Assembly (NCBI RefSeq): GCF_003688895.1
Contig: NZ_REFV01000001.1
Location: forward strand, 62,001-126,000
Origin: Dokdonia sinensis
GTDB lineage: Bacteria; Bacteroidota; Bacteroidia; Flavobacteriales; Flavobacteriaceae
Direction: 5' to 3'
DNA: 64,000 nucleotides
Below, in pieces: positions 18,764 through 29,081 of the stretch (positions are counted from its first letter, which is position 1; each line of letters begins with the position of its first letter). The position numbers and the translations under genes are program-made. The notes under the pieces are model-generated. The model did no database searches. It saw only the letters and a program-made list of their open reading frames with translations, and was not told where the DNA came from.

Positions 18764-19367
18764 GAATAAACACCGCAATCCCCACAAAAACGACTATTTG
18801 CAACCATTTGAGAATAAGTCCTGCATTTTGTTGACGTTTTAAATATTTTGAAATCGCTCCCGCGAGAAGCGCAAAACTACCAAAGATCAAGAACGACAAT
18901 AGCATAAACAATCCGCCAAGGACGTAAAACTGAACCACCGTATTTCCCTCTGGCTCCCATAAAAACGCAGGAAAAAAAGCGAGAAAGAAAATCGTCACCT
19001 TAGGATTTAACACATTCATAATCACACCCTGCCTAAAGAGTTGCCATCCAGATTTTTTTGGCGCGCTATCTTCTAAAGCTACGTTCGCACTACTTTTCCA
19101 CACTTTATAGGCGAGATATAACAGGTATGTTGCTCCAAAAATCTTGATTCCCCAAAATATTTCTGGTGAAGAAGCGATCACTGCCGAAATCCCAAACGCG
19201 ATTAAGGTCGTATGTACTATACAACCAGAGATTAATCCGGCCGTTGTGGCGAGGCCAGCTTTGGGTCCGTTAGAAATACTTTGCGCCAAAACGTAAATAT
19301 TGTCCGGTCCTGGCGACAAAGCTAGAATAGCCGTCGCTCCTAAAAATGCAAGTAACGTTTCAAACAT
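18753..19367 (-). CDS. LysE/RhtB family amino-acid exporter
   Basis: 204 residues, about six membrane helices, usual length for the family. The family signature near the start, ILALSPGPDNIYVLAQSISNGPKAGL (shown here only in part as SPGPDN), and LNPKVTIFFLAFFPAF in the middle are typical of RhtB/LysE exporters of amino acids such as homoserine or threonine; actual substrate unknown. Its last 11 bases overlap the convergent DJ-1-like gene. Starts at ATG 19367, divergent from the spondin-domain gene. Confidence 0.92.
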   Translation of the reverse strand: MFETLLAFLGATAILALSPGPDNIYVLAQSISNGPKAGLATTAGLISGCIVHTTLIAFGISAVIASSPEIFWGIKIFGATYLLYLAYKVWKSSANVALEDSAPKKSGWQLFRQGVIMNVLNPKVTIFFLAFFPAFLWEPEGNTVVQFYVLGGLFMLLSFLIFGSFALLAGAISKYLKRQQNAGLILKWLQIVVFVGIAVFILIP

Positions 19368-19426
19368 CTTGTAAAGCTTGGAAAAGTGATTGGTTTTTGC
19401 AAACTTGTAACCATAAATTAAATCCT

Positions 19427-20344
19427 ATGAAATTAAAATACACACTCACAGCCCTTTGTTTGGTTTTTGCTTTCGCAAAAGCGCACTCACAACTAGACGA
19501 TGCTCAATTTGAAGTAGTCTTCGAAAGCACGTGGAGCCAGTCTACACACCCACATTCTAGCGGAAGTCTTCCTGGTAGCGCACATTGGTCCAAACTTGTA
19601 GGAACCCTTCACAATAGCGATGCAGACTTTATAGAAGCCGGAGAAACGGCAACCCCGGGCATAGAAAACGTCGCCGAAACTGGAAACAATAATGCCTTTT
19701 TCTCAGAAATTAATACAGAAATTTCAAACGGAAACGCCCAAGAAATTCTTGATTTTGGGGCATTGGGAAGTGCATCAGGAACGATTACGGGGAGTTTTAC
19801 GGTTTCTGAAGAACATCCGCTACTCACATTAGTAAGTATGATCGCACCGAGTCCTGATTGGTTAATTATGGTTGATAGTTTCTCATTGCTTAACGATGAA
19901 GGTACTGCTTGGAAAGAAACGATAAGTTTTGATGTTTTTCCTTATGATGCAGGAACGGACAGCGGGACAGACTACACAAGCGCAAATGCAGACACCAACC
20001 CTGCCCAACCGATTGCTAGTTTACAAGGGACAACGCCGTTTTCTTCTGAAAAGATAGGAACGATGACGATTACTCTTGATTCGCAATTAAGCCTTTCGGA
20101 AAACGAGCAAGAGGATTTTAGCCTGTATACAACTAGCAGTTCACGACAATTTATAATTACAAATGAAAGTGTTGCAAACGCGAACTTCAACCTTTTTGAT
20201 ATTACAGGAAAAGAAGTTCAGAGTGCCTCGCTTACCACGGGTACAAACACAATTTCCTACGGAAGTATTTCTGGGGGTGTTTATATTGCCAGGATTACTG
20301 GGTCAAATGGTGGAATGTTTGTTCAGAAGGTGGTGATAAGATAA
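19427..20344 (+). CDS. Spondin-domain protein with T9SS sorting domain
   Basis: 305 residues counted from the ATG at 19427; the frame is open further upstream but only this start gives a signal peptide (MKLKYTLTALCLVFAFAKA then HSQ). Residues ~25-215 resemble the spondin_N domain (AQFEVVFESTWS, HPHSSGSLPGSAHWS, GIENVAETGN, SPDWLIMVD), known from F-spondin-type extracellular adhesion proteins. The last ~70 residues are a T9SS type A sorting domain (NLFDITGKEV ... SGGVYIARI). The h/c region of the signal peptide is encoded by a degenerate palindrome copy. A heptamer array follows the stop within 5 bases. Confidence 0.9.
   Translation: MKLKYTLTALCLVFAFAKAHSQLDDAQFEVVFESTWSQSTHPHSSGSLPGSAHWSKLVGTLHNSDADFIEAGETATPGIENVAETGNNNAFFSEINTEISNGNAQEILDFGALGSASGTITGSFTVSEEHPLLTLVSMIAPSPDWLIMVDSFSLLNDEGTAWKETISFDVFPYDAGTDSGTDYTSANADTNPAQPIASLQGTTPFSSEKIGTMTITLDSQLSLSENEQEDFSLYTTSSSRQFIITNESVANANFNLFDITGKEVQSASLTTGTNTISYGSISGGVYIARITGSNGGMFVQKVVIR
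19469..19482. repeat. Degenerate palindrome copy in a signal peptide (AFAKA frame)
   Basis: GCTTTCGCAAAAGC, one base off the core, coding AFAKA at the end of the signal peptide of the spondin-domain protein. Confidence 0.8.
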
Positions 20345-20348
20345 AATT

Positions 20349-20407
20349 GCTGGATGCTGGATGCTGGATGCTGGATGCTGGATGCTGGATGCTGGATGCT
20401 GGATGCT
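20349..20407 (+). repeat. Heptamer tandem array, unit GCTGGAT, 8.4 copies
   Basis: Eight perfect 7-bp units plus GCT, starting 4 bases past the spondin gene stop and ending before the convergent 55-residue ORF. Confidence 0.98.
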
Positions 20408-20422
20408 TAATCTAAAAAAAAA

Positions 20423-20590
20423 TCACCCTCTCCACTCTCGCTCTTTCCAAAGTTGATACAAGCCCAATACCAATAATATACCGGCACCACCAGCCTTAAT
20501 CCAAAGCGGGATAAATGACGCAAAATCTGGGCGCAAAGCAGCGAGCATAAACATTAAGGCACCAATAATAAGTTTAAAGGAATTGCGCAT
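20423..20590 (-). CDS. Small two-helix membrane protein, 55 residues
   Basis: An ORF of 55 codons starting ATG at 20590 and ending TGA at 20423. Its sequence begins MRNSFKLIIGALMFMLAALR and continues with PDFASFIPLWIKAGGAGILL and a charged tail (QLWKERE), giving two hydrophobic helices (about 5-20 and 30-46) with a basic N-terminus. I do not recognise a family. The hydrophobic pattern, absence of internal stops and clean fit between two repeat arrays argue for a real gene. Function unknown. Confidence 0.6.
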   Translation of the reverse strand: MRNSFKLIIGALMFMLAALRPDFASFIPLWIKAGGAGILLVLGLYQLWKEREWRG

Positions 20591-20602
20591 TATAAAATTT
20601 TA

Positions 20603-20623
20603 GTCGTAAGTCGTGAGTCTGGA
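20603..20623 (-). repeat. Degenerate heptamer array, units GTCGTAA/GTCGTGA/GTCTGGA
   Basis: Three 7-bp units with a conserved GTC start, lying just upstream of the small membrane protein gene and downstream of yidC. Confidence 0.6.
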
Positions 20624-20662
20624 TCCAAAATTACATTTCTCTTTTCTCTAAGAACCAAAAAC

Positions 20663-20695
20663 AAAAAATGGTGAATATTATATCCACCATTTTTT
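20663..20695 (-). terminator. Intrinsic terminator of yidC
   Basis: AAAAAATGGTG pairs with CACCATTTTTT, 20 bases past the yidC stop. The A/T tails on both sides would let it work in both directions. Confidence 0.8.
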
Positions 20696-20717
20696 GTTTA
20701 AATCAGAAATCTAATTT

Positions 20718-22610
20718 CTATTTCTTAGCATTCTTCTGCGCTTCTGCCTGCTCCATCATCTGTTGCATCTTGCGTTGGAATTTGCCCTGTTTCTTAGGCT
20801 TAGCTTTCTTTACTTCAATTTTTGCTCTTACTTTATCTTCATCGATAATGTATCCTTTAATGACTAGGATAATCCCGATAGTAATCAAGTTAGAAATGAA
20901 ATAATACAAACTCAATCCGCTGGCGTAGTTGTTAAAGAAAATCAACATCAGGAGTGGTGAGAAGTACATCATATACTTCATCATCTTCTGCATATCTGGC
21001 ATTCCCTCCTGGGTGGGCGCTTGAGACATTTGGTTTCCTGTTGTTAAGCGCATAGAGAAGAAAATCGTCACCGCAGCGAGTATCGGGAATAAACTCACGT
21101 GATCTCCATAAAAAGGAATCTCAAACGGAAGTTTTGCAATCTCATCATAACTCGACAAATCATCCGCCCACAGGAAGCTTTTTCCTCTCAAATCAAATGC
21201 AGATGGAAAAAACGTAAACAGCGCGTAGAAGACAGGAATTTGCAACAATGCGGGCAAACAACCTGCGGCGGGACTCGCACCAGCCTTACTGTACAGGGCC
21301 ATCGTTTCTTGTTGCTTCTTCATTGGGTTGTCCTTATGCTTCGCAGTAATCTCAGCAATTTCTGGCTTAAGCACTTTCATCTTAGCCTGTGATAAGTACT
21401 GTTTGTACTGTACAGGAGACAAAATCAACTTAATAAGAACTGTCATCACAATAATAGCAATACCTGCTGGTAAGAAACCACTCAAGAATCCGAAGAATGG
21501 TATTACGAGGTATTTGTTTAGTAATCCAAAAATTCCCCAACCTACTGGCATCGCCTCATCGAGGTTACGATCGTAATCATTAAAAATTTGATAGTCCGTA
21601 GGCCCATAATACATATTCATTGCATAGTTGAGTTCTCCGTTTGTAGGCTCCAACAATAAATCTGCAGTATACTGTTTTGTAAATTCTGATTTTTGATCAT
21701 TATCATCGGCTGCTTTGAATAGGTCACGTGATGATAGTCTTGCCTCCTTAAAAGGAGTATCCGTGAGCAACATTGAGCTAAAGAAATGCTGACGATAGTT
21801 CATCCAACTCAAATCCTGCTCTATCTCTTCATCGTCCCCAGATGGGCTTAATTTATCAGTTTTATCTCCTTCATACTCATAAGTAAGACGCGTATAGCGG
21901 TTTTCATACTCTTGACTTTTTGCGTGGCGCATTCCTTTAAAATCCCACTGCATACGCATAGGAGAGCCTGTATTGAGAACATCAGAAAGTCCTTGTGAGC
22001 GTAAGCCAAAATCGAGCATATAATCATCTGGCTTTAACTCATAGCGATACTCCATAAACTCATTAGGACTTGTTTTTAAACGCATCGTGAGCACTTGGTT
22101 TTCACCATTCTGAGTAAGCTTTGGTTCAAAAAATAAATCTTTCGTATTTAAATTTCGGTTATCTGTCGTACTGAAGGAAACATTAAAGACGCTATTCCCG
22201 TCCTTAATTAGATACACAGGAATTGAGTCAAAGGTTTTATGTTTGAGCAAAGTTGCTTTTGTGATATACCCACCTTTATTACTTACCTCAAGCTCAAGAA
22301 CATTGTTTTTTATCGTTGTAACTTCTTCTCTGGCAGAGGGTAACGCTCCAGAATATGCAAATGCTCCCAGCCTATTTTGAAGTTTTACTTGACCAAGAGA
22401 ATCTGTTGCACTAGTTACAAATGTCTCTTCGGGCATTTCAGTTTCAGATGGTGCGGATTCTTGGGCGACTTGCTCTATTTCGGCTTCTTTCTTTTGTGCT
22501 TCGAGTTCTTCAGCTGTTGGCTTATTTATGAAGAACATATAAATTAAAATAAGCGCGATGAGGAGAATTCCTATAAAAGAATTTCTATCAAATTGTTGTT
22601 TTTCTGCCAT
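20718..22610 (-). CDS. yidC: Membrane protein insertase YidC
   Basis: 630 residues. N-terminal membrane helix (SFIGILLIALILIYMFF), a large periplasmic beta-sandwich domain (~60-350), then the conserved five-helix insertase core (~360-590) with QYLSQAKMKVLKPE and AGCLPALLQIPVFYALF, and a Lys-rich cytoplasmic tail (KKAKPKKQGKFQRKM) that probably contacts the ribosome. YidC inserts inner-membrane proteins alone or with SecYEG/SecDF. Located 154 bases downstream of pyrG on the same strand, an arrangement I have seen as common in this family; a palindrome lies 16 bases before its ATG. Confidence 0.97.
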   Translation of the reverse strand: MAEKQQFDRNSFIGILLIALILIYMFFINKPTAEELEAQKKEAEIEQVAQESAPSETEMPEETFVTSATDSLGQVKLQNRLGAFAYSGALPSAREEVTTIKNNVLELEVSNKGGYITKATLLKHKTFDSIPVYLIKDGNSVFNVSFSTTDNRNLNTKDLFFEPKLTQNGENQVLTMRLKTSPNEFMEYRYELKPDDYMLDFGLRSQGLSDVLNTGSPMRMQWDFKGMRHAKSQEYENRYTRLTYEYEGDKTDKLSPSGDDEEIEQDLSWMNYRQHFFSSMLLTDTPFKEARLSSRDLFKAADDNDQKSEFTKQYTADLLLEPTNGELNYAMNMYYGPTDYQIFNDYDRNLDEAMPVGWGIFGLLNKYLVIPFFGFLSGFLPAGIAIIVMTVLIKLILSPVQYKQYLSQAKMKVLKPEIAEITAKHKDNPMKKQQETMALYSKAGASPAAGCLPALLQIPVFYALFTFFPSAFDLRGKSFLWADDLSSYDEIAKLPFEIPFYGDHVSLFPILAAVTIFFSMRLTTGNQMSQAPTQEGMPDMQKMMKYMMYFSPLLMLIFFNNYASGLSLYYFISNLITIGIILVIKGYIIDEDKVRAKIEVKKAKPKKQGKFQRKMQQMMEQAEAQKNAKK

Positions 22611-22625
22611 TTGTGATATTGTGAG

Positions 22626-22645
22626 TACGCTTTCGCGAAAGCGTA
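22626..22645. repeat. TTTCGCGAAA-core palindrome, intergenic copy before yidC
   Basis: Perfect 20-base form TACGCTTTCGCGAAAGCGTA, 16 bases upstream of the yidC start, so it would lie in or next to the ribosome-binding region. Confidence 0.9.
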
Positions 22646-22672
22646 ATTAAAGTCTATTCTAAATTTTGCGAA

Positions 22673-22692
22673 CCTGCCTGCCGGCAGGCAGG
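22673..22692. repeat. GC-rich perfect palindrome CCTGCCTGCCGGCAGGCAGG
   Basis: Perfect 20-base palindrome, very GC-rich against an AT-rich spacer, 28 bases from the TTTCGCGAAA palindrome and 72 bases past the pyrG stop. Could act as a weak terminator or be a separate dispersed repeat. Confidence 0.85.
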
Positions 22693-22764
22693 AGCGTAAA
22701 AATAATTTTAATTATCGTTGTCAATTAGTTATCCAAAAAGGAAAATTATGCCATACTGGCACGT

Positions 22765-24423
<1,659 letters not shown>

Positions 24424-24513
24424 TTATGATGGGAGTTAGAGGACTTTTCATTGGGAATTTGGTTAGAAGATGGTAATTAATTTGATTTACGCTTTTTATA
24501 AATACGTCTTTAG

Positions 24514-24551
24514 CGTATCGCGAAATTTATCCTGAACTTGTTTCAGAAGCG
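24514..24551. repeat. Composite repeat: half palindrome plus CCTGAA..TTCAG
   Basis: TCGCGAAATTTA followed by CCTGAACTTGTTTCAG and AAGCGG. The reverse complement of 30796-30837 has the same order and spacing, so the two are copies of one composite element. The ~235-base spacer 24379-24615 otherwise holds only promoter sequence. Confidence 0.6.
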
Positions 24552-24615
24552 GCACCCTATTTGAAACAACATCTTTATAAAATTGATACTTTTACTCATA
24601 AACTTATTTTTAGCA

Positions 24616-26259
24616 ATGCGCAACATCTCTATAAGACCAATTACTTTACCACTTTCAGTACTCCTACTGTTTATCTCACTCATTTCTTGTGCCCAAAACA
24701 CCACGAGACAAGATACCCTTCGCGGAAGCATTACGCCTCAACGAGCGTGGTGGGATTTAGTACACTACGACCTATCTGTCGAAGTACTGCCAGCGTCAAA
24801 AACCATCATTGGCACCAATGTGATGACCTACCGCGTGCTGGAAGAAGGCGCCAGCGAACTACAGATAGACCTACAAGCCCCGATGGAACTCACGACGGTA
24901 ATGCAAGATGGCACGCCACTAGAAGTTCGCTCCGAGGGAAGCGCACATTTTATTGAAATGGAAACACCGCAAAACAAAGGTGATTTAAAATCCATCACAC
25001 TAGGCTTCGAAGGTAAACCTAGGATTGCAAAAAATGCTCCTTGGGACGGTGGTTGGACTTGGACAACAGACAGCAACGGGAAGCATTTTATTGCCACCGC
25101 AAATCAAGGCATAGGTGCCAGCGTCTGGTGGCCCAATCGCGACCACCCGGCAGACGAGGTAGACAGTCTGGATATGCACGTAACAGTGCCTAAAGAATTG
25201 GTAGACGTTTCAAATGGTCGATTAGTAGGAATAGATAGTACGGCCACCACAAAAACCTATCACTGGACCGTGAAGAACCCAATTAATAATTACGGAGTAA
25301 ACATTAATGTGGGAGATTATGTGCGTTTTGGCGAAACTTACGACGGTGAGAAAGGAAAACTCGATATGGAATATTGGGTGTTGCGAGAAGATGAAGCAAA
25401 AGCTCGAGAGCAATTTAAACAAGCGCCCATGATGATGAAAGCTTTTGAACATTGGTTTGGTCCCTACCCTTTTTATGAAGATAGTTTCAAACTGGTGCAG
25501 GTTCCTTATTTGGGAATGGAGCATCAAAGTTCTGTGACCTACGGTAACAAATACAAAAACGGTTATTTAGGACGGGATTTGTCTGGAACGGGATGGGGAT
25601 TAAAATTTGACTTTATCATCATACACGAAGCTGGTCACGAGTGGTTTGCAAATAATATTACAAACAAGGATGTGGCAGATATGTGGGTACACGAAGGGTT
25701 TACCGCCTATTCAGAGAATTTATATCTAGACTATCATTTTGGCAAAGAAGCGTCTCGTGCTTATGTTCTCGGTACACGAAAAAATGTGCGAAATGATGAT
25801 CCCATCATTGGCAAGTATGGTGTAAACCAAGAAGGAAGTGGCGATATGTACTACAAGGGTGCAAATATCTTGCATATGATTCGGACAATGGCGCAGGATG
25901 ATGAATTATGGCGAGAAACCCTGCGCGGACTCAACCAAAAGTTCTATCACCAGACGGTTACGAGCAAGCAGGTGGAGGAATATATTTCGCGAAAGCTTAA
26001 CCTAGAACTCGCTCCGTTTTTTGACCAATATTTACGCACGACCAAAATTCCAATTTTAGAGTATGCTTTTGATAAACGTGAGATGAAATATAGATTTGGC
26101 AATGTTGTTCCCAATTTCTCGATGCCATTATGGGTAACCATAGGTGAAGAAAAACAATGGATTACTCCTACAACAGCCTGGCAAACGATAAAGGTAGATC
26201 GCAAAGCCAAAACTCTTGAGGTTGCTGAGGATTTCTACATTCAAACAAGAAAACAATAA
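24616..26259 (+). CDS. M1 family zinc aminopeptidase-like lipoprotein
   Basis: 547 residues counted from ATG 24616; the frame is open 11 codons further up from a TTG, but the ATG gives a proper lipoprotein signal (hydrophobic LPLSVLLLFISLISC). M1 N-terminal beta domain, then the catalytic domain: the GxMEN equivalent reads LGMEHQSS (Asn replaced by His), the zinc site is HEAGH at 337-341 with third ligand Glu360 in WVHEGFTAYSE. Members trim N-terminal residues from peptides. The MEN-to-MEH change occurs in several bacterial M1 branches and may alter substrate binding. A palindrome copy near 25985 encodes ISRKL in the C-terminal helical region. Confidence 0.93.
   Translation: MRNISIRPITLPLSVLLLFISLISCAQNTTRQDTLRGSITPQRAWWDLVHYDLSVEVLPASKTIIGTNVMTYRVLEEGASELQIDLQAPMELTTVMQDGTPLEVRSEGSAHFIEMETPQNKGDLKSITLGFEGKPRIAKNAPWDGGWTWTTDSNGKHFIATANQGIGASVWWPNRDHPADEVDSLDMHVTVPKELVDVSNGRLVGIDSTATTKTYHWTVKNPINNYGVNINVGDYVRFGETYDGEKGKLDMEYWVLREDEAKAREQFKQAPMMMKAFEHWFGPYPFYEDSFKLVQVPYLGMEHQSSVTYGNKYKNGYLGRDLSGTGWGLKFDFIIIHEAGHEWFANNITNKDVADMWVHEGFTAYSENLYLDYHFGKEASRAYVLGTRKNVRNDDPIIGKYGVNQEGSGDMYYKGANILHMIRTMAQDDELWRETLRGLNQKFYHQTVTSKQVEEYISRKLNLELAPFFDQYLRTTKIPILEYAFDKREMKYRFGNVVPNFSMPLWVTIGEEKQWITPTTAWQTIKVDRKAKTLEVAEDFYIQTRKQ
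25985..25996. repeat. Palindrome copy inside the M1 peptidase gene (SRK frame)
   Basis: TTTCGCGAAAGC read in the second frame, coding ISRKL in a helical region; it may simply be coincidental coding sequence. Confidence 0.5.
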
Positions 26260-26318
26260 TGAGTCGTTTCTCAATTCGCAGAAAAACAGTAATTTAACGA
26301 CCATAGATCACTCACAAT

Positions 26319-26807
26319 ATGCTGTTCAAAACTGTTCTTCTCGTTTTCTGCTTGAGCTTTGTAATGCCGATTAATACGGTAGACTACAGTAAGTCCAAAC
26401 AGCAAAAGTTCTTTCCTAAAATCCTCAAGAAAAAAGGGATTTACTTAGGAATGACCTTAGAGAAACTCAAAAAGACCAACCCAAAAGCAACTCCCGCACA
26501 GGCATCCGAATTTAAAATAGAATACACGGAGACGAGCAATTCCCCAGAAGTTGTTGCTTACACCTACCTGCTCACCAAAACTGAAAACCCACAACTTTAC
26601 AGTATCGCCATAGAATATCGATTGATGGAATCCGTACATCCCTTAGCAGAAACTATTTTAGGAAAAACAAATCATCAGGGCGAGTGGCGTATGAGTGAGA
26701 AGGACATCAAGGAAGACTTTATGATGGGCGCTTGGACCTTTGGACACAAACTCGTCTATGGCGCTACGCTGGAAGGAAGTGAATGGGAAGATGGGTTTCA
26801 GGATTGA
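26319..26807 (+). CDS. Small secreted protein of unknown function
   Basis: 162 residues. N-terminal hydrophobic stretch (TVLLVFCLSFVMPINT) that looks like a signal peptide, then a mixed alpha/beta domain with IYLGMTLEKLKKTNP and SIAIEYRLMESVHPLAETIL. No family recognised. The pattern GIYLGMTLEKL resembles the start of small secreted domains that open with a G-x-x-L-G-M turn, but I would not push this. It sits 59 bases after the M1 peptidase and has its own short leader. Confidence 0.7.
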   Translation: MLFKTVLLVFCLSFVMPINTVDYSKSKQQKFFPKILKKKGIYLGMTLEKLKKTNPKATPAQASEFKIEYTETSNSPEVVAYTYLLTKTENPQLYSIAIEYRLMESVHPLAETILGKTNHQGEWRMSEKDIKEDFMMGAWTFGHKLVYGATLEGSEWEDGFQD

Positions 26808-26927
26808 GAAATCGGAGGTTTCGATACAATTTTAAATAGGAGCGTTGCTCATCTTGAAAATCACTCAACCACCTAAAATTACCAGATAATTGTAAAAATT
26901 GAGCTTTCATTTACTAAACAGTTAATA

Positions 26928-27509
26928 GTGATTGTAGAAAAACCAGAACTTTATTTTCCCAGAGATGTCGAGTGGCGCGAGTGGCTGGACGCAAACTACA
27001 ACCGTTATCCAGACGGAATCTATCTCATCTTTTACAAACTTGAAAATAAGCAACCATCGATGCGATGGGAAGATGCTGTACGCGTGGCGATATGCTACGG
27101 CTGGATAGACAGCACGGTAAAAAGTCTGGGGAACGGGAAGCGAAGGCAGTTTTTTTGTCCACGAAATCCAAAGAGCACTTGGAGCAAACTCAATAAAAAG
27201 TACGTGGCAGAGCTAGATAAACAGGGTTTGATACACGAGAGTGGTCAGAAAATGATAGACCTCGCCAAAAAAACAGGAACCTGGACCGCGATGGATGATG
27301 TAGAAAATGGTGTAATGCCCGAGGATTTAAAATCCGCTTTCGCGAAAAACAAAACAGCACTTAAAAACTACAACGCCTTTGCCCCCAGCTATCGGAAGAA
27401 CTATCTTTCGTGGCTACACAGTGCCAAAAGACAGGAAACCAGAAACAAACGTATCGCTGAAATTTTGAGGCTTTGTGAGGAGAATGTGAAGTCTAGGGAA
27501 ACGAGATGA
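26928..27509 (+). CDS. YdeI/OmpD-associated family protein
   Basis: 193 residues, cytoplasmic. Begins with GTG (preceded in frame by no better start). The family pattern is seen in the Trp-rich N-terminal half: WREWLDANY, SMRWEDAVRVAICYGWIDS and RNPKSTWSKLN, and in the C-terminal helix with SYRKNYLSWLHSAKRQETRNKRI. The family is widespread but its molecular role is unsettled (linked in enterobacteria to stress/peptide resistance). A palindrome copy codes SAFAKNK at residues ~136-142. A heptamer/octamer array begins at the stop codon. Confidence 0.88.
   Translation: MIVEKPELYFPRDVEWREWLDANYNRYPDGIYLIFYKLENKQPSMRWEDAVRVAICYGWIDSTVKSLGNGKRRQFFCPRNPKSTWSKLNKKYVAELDKQGLIHESGQKMIDLAKKTGTWTAMDDVENGVMPEDLKSAFAKNKTALKNYNAFAPSYRKNYLSWLHSAKRQETRNKRIAEILRLCEENVKSRETR
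27336..27347. repeat. Palindrome copy inside the YdeI-like gene (AFAK frame)
   Basis: GCTTTCGCGAAA with a diverged right arm, coding AFAK. Confidence 0.8.
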
Positions 27510-27560
27510 GTTGTGAGTGGTGAGCAGTGAGTTTAAATGTTTAGATGTTTAGATGTTTAG
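27510..27560 (+). repeat. Degenerate heptamer array (NNNGTGA) followed by octamer array (ATGTTTAG)x3
   Basis: Units GTTGTGA, GTGGTGA, GCAGTGA begin at the first base after the stop of the YdeI-like gene; three perfect ATGTTTAG units follow at 27537-27560. Confidence 0.75.
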
Positions 27561-27599
27561 AAATTAGGGTAAATATTTATTAATCCTAATGCCAGAAAT

Positions 27600-27659
27600 G
27601 GCTCCCCACCCTGGAAGTAGGTGTGTAAATTGGCTTTGACAAAAAAGGGGTGGGTAGCC
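27600..27659. repeat. GC-rich inverted repeat with 36-base loop
   Basis: 27600-27611 pairs with 27648-27659 (11 of 12 positions, mostly G-C) in an otherwise AT-rich spacer, 40 bases before the amidohydrolase start. Could be a structured leader, an operator or a relic of a small mobile element. Confidence 0.55.
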
Positions 27660-27698
27660 CGCAATGCGTAGTGAGCTCATAACATTCAATAATAACAT

Positions 27699-29081
27699 AT
27701 GAAAATCATTTATTTATTATTTTGCTTAATCATATTTGCATCCTTGAGCTGTGTACAGCAAACAGATGAAAACACTTACGATCTCGTTATCAAGAATGGA
27801 ACTATTAGTTACGGAAACGGTCGCGTTGAAAATGAATATGTACACGACATCTATATCAGAGATGGAAAAATTGAAGTAATTGATCCTAGAGATGTTGGAT
27901 ATTATCTATTTGCACATAAAACAATTGATGCCCAAGGTTTATATGTATTTCCAGGCTTCTGGGACAATCACGTCCATTTTCGCGGGGGCGAAAGTCATAT
28001 TGCTCAAAATGAGAAATTTCTGAACCGCTATTTAGAATACGGAGTAACTACGGTACGCGATGCCGGTGGTGACCTGACACCACAAGTACAAAGCTGGAAT
28101 TATGAGATCGAAAATAACACAAAAAAAGGCCCGACAATTTACACTTCTGGCCCAAAACTGGATGGAGAAAAATCACGTTGGGCGGGTTCATTGGAGGTCG
28201 AAACAAAGGAACAGGTTTCAAAAGCATTGGACTCTCTGCAATCCTTAAATGTGGATTACGTAAAACTATACGACAGCACAATTTCTAGAGAAATGTATCT
28301 AGAAATAATAAAACAAGCCGAGTCTCGGGGAATGATAACTTCTGGCCATATGCCATTTACAGTAAAGCTGGATGAGGCCGTAAACGAAGGATTGAATAAT
28401 ATTGAGCACTTATACTATGTCCTTAAAGGATGTTCTTCACAAGAAAATGAAATTACAGAAAAGGTCATTTCTGGCGAATTGAGCTTTTGGGGCAGTATGA
28501 ATGCGCTCATCGAAACCTACGACGAAGAAACAGCACAGCGCACATTTAGTAAACTCAAAGAAAATAATGTATTTGTAACTCCCACGCTTCACATAGGCGA
28601 AGTGCTAAGCCATCTGGACGAGCAAGATCACAGCAATGACACCTATTTAAAAGAGCTTGATGCCGCGTTTGTCCAAACATATCAAGGTAGAATTAATGGG
28701 GCTTTGAACGCTTCCGCGAAAGCGAAACAGGATAGAAAAGAACTACAACAATTCTTTAACATCCTTGCTTTAAAACTAAATGAGGCAGGAGTTTCATTAC
28801 TGGCAGGTTCTGACTGTGGCGCATATAATTCCTACATTTATCCCGGTTCGTCCTTACACGAAGAACTGGCTGAAATGGTAAAAGCGGGACTCACACCCGC
28901 TGAAGCTTTGCAAACTTCTGGCCATAATGGAAGTCGATTTTTGAAAAAAGATAATTTCGGAATTGTAGTTGGAAACCCAGCAGATTTAGTTCTGTTGCGG
29001 GCTAATCCGCTGGAGGATATTCTAAATACTAAGGAGATTGAGATGGTGATTAAGGGTGGAAAGGTTGTCTTTGAAGAATAG
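27699..29081 (+). CDS. Amidohydrolase-superfamily lipoprotein (imidazolonepropionase-like)
   Basis: 460 residues. Lipoprotein signal with Cys in ASLSC near residue 18. Metal-dependent amidohydrolase fold: first ligands in DNHVHFRGG after the VFPGFW strand, the likely bridging Lys in VDYVKLYDS, later His ligands in SGHMPF and NIEHLYY, and the catalytic Asp in LAGSDCGAYN. The C-terminal composite domain ends GNPADLVLLRANPLEDI. Exported members are usually prolidases or unknown hydrolases; substrate unknown. A palindrome copy codes NASAKAKQD around residues 336-343. Heptamer repeat begins on the last base of its stop codon. Confidence 0.9.
   Translation: MKIIYLLFCLIIFASLSCVQQTDENTYDLVIKNGTISYGNGRVENEYVHDIYIRDGKIEVIDPRDVGYYLFAHKTIDAQGLYVFPGFWDNHVHFRGGESHIAQNEKFLNRYLEYGVTTVRDAGGDLTPQVQSWNYEIENNTKKGPTIYTSGPKLDGEKSRWAGSLEVETKEQVSKALDSLQSLNVDYVKLYDSTISREMYLEIIKQAESRGMITSGHMPFTVKLDEAVNEGLNNIEHLYYVLKGCSSQENEITEKVISGELSFWGSMNALIETYDEETAQRTFSKLKENNVFVTPTLHIGEVLSHLDEQDHSNDTYLKELDAAFVQTYQGRINGALNASAKAKQDRKELQQFFNILALKLNEAGVSLLAGSDCGAYNSYIYPGSSLHEELAEMVKAGLTPAEALQTSGHNGSRFLKKDNFGIVVGNPADLVLLRANPLEDILNTKEIEMVIKGGKVVFEE
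28709..28724. repeat. Palindrome copy inside the amidohydrolase gene (ASAKA frame)
   Basis: CGCTTCCGCGAAAGCG, one base off the palindrome, changing the usual Phe codon to Ser. Confidence 0.8.

Noticed and set aside
20349-20407. CRISPR-like array
   Set aside because: The 7-bp units are directly adjacent, with no spacers and no cas genes; the same holds for the array at 44892.
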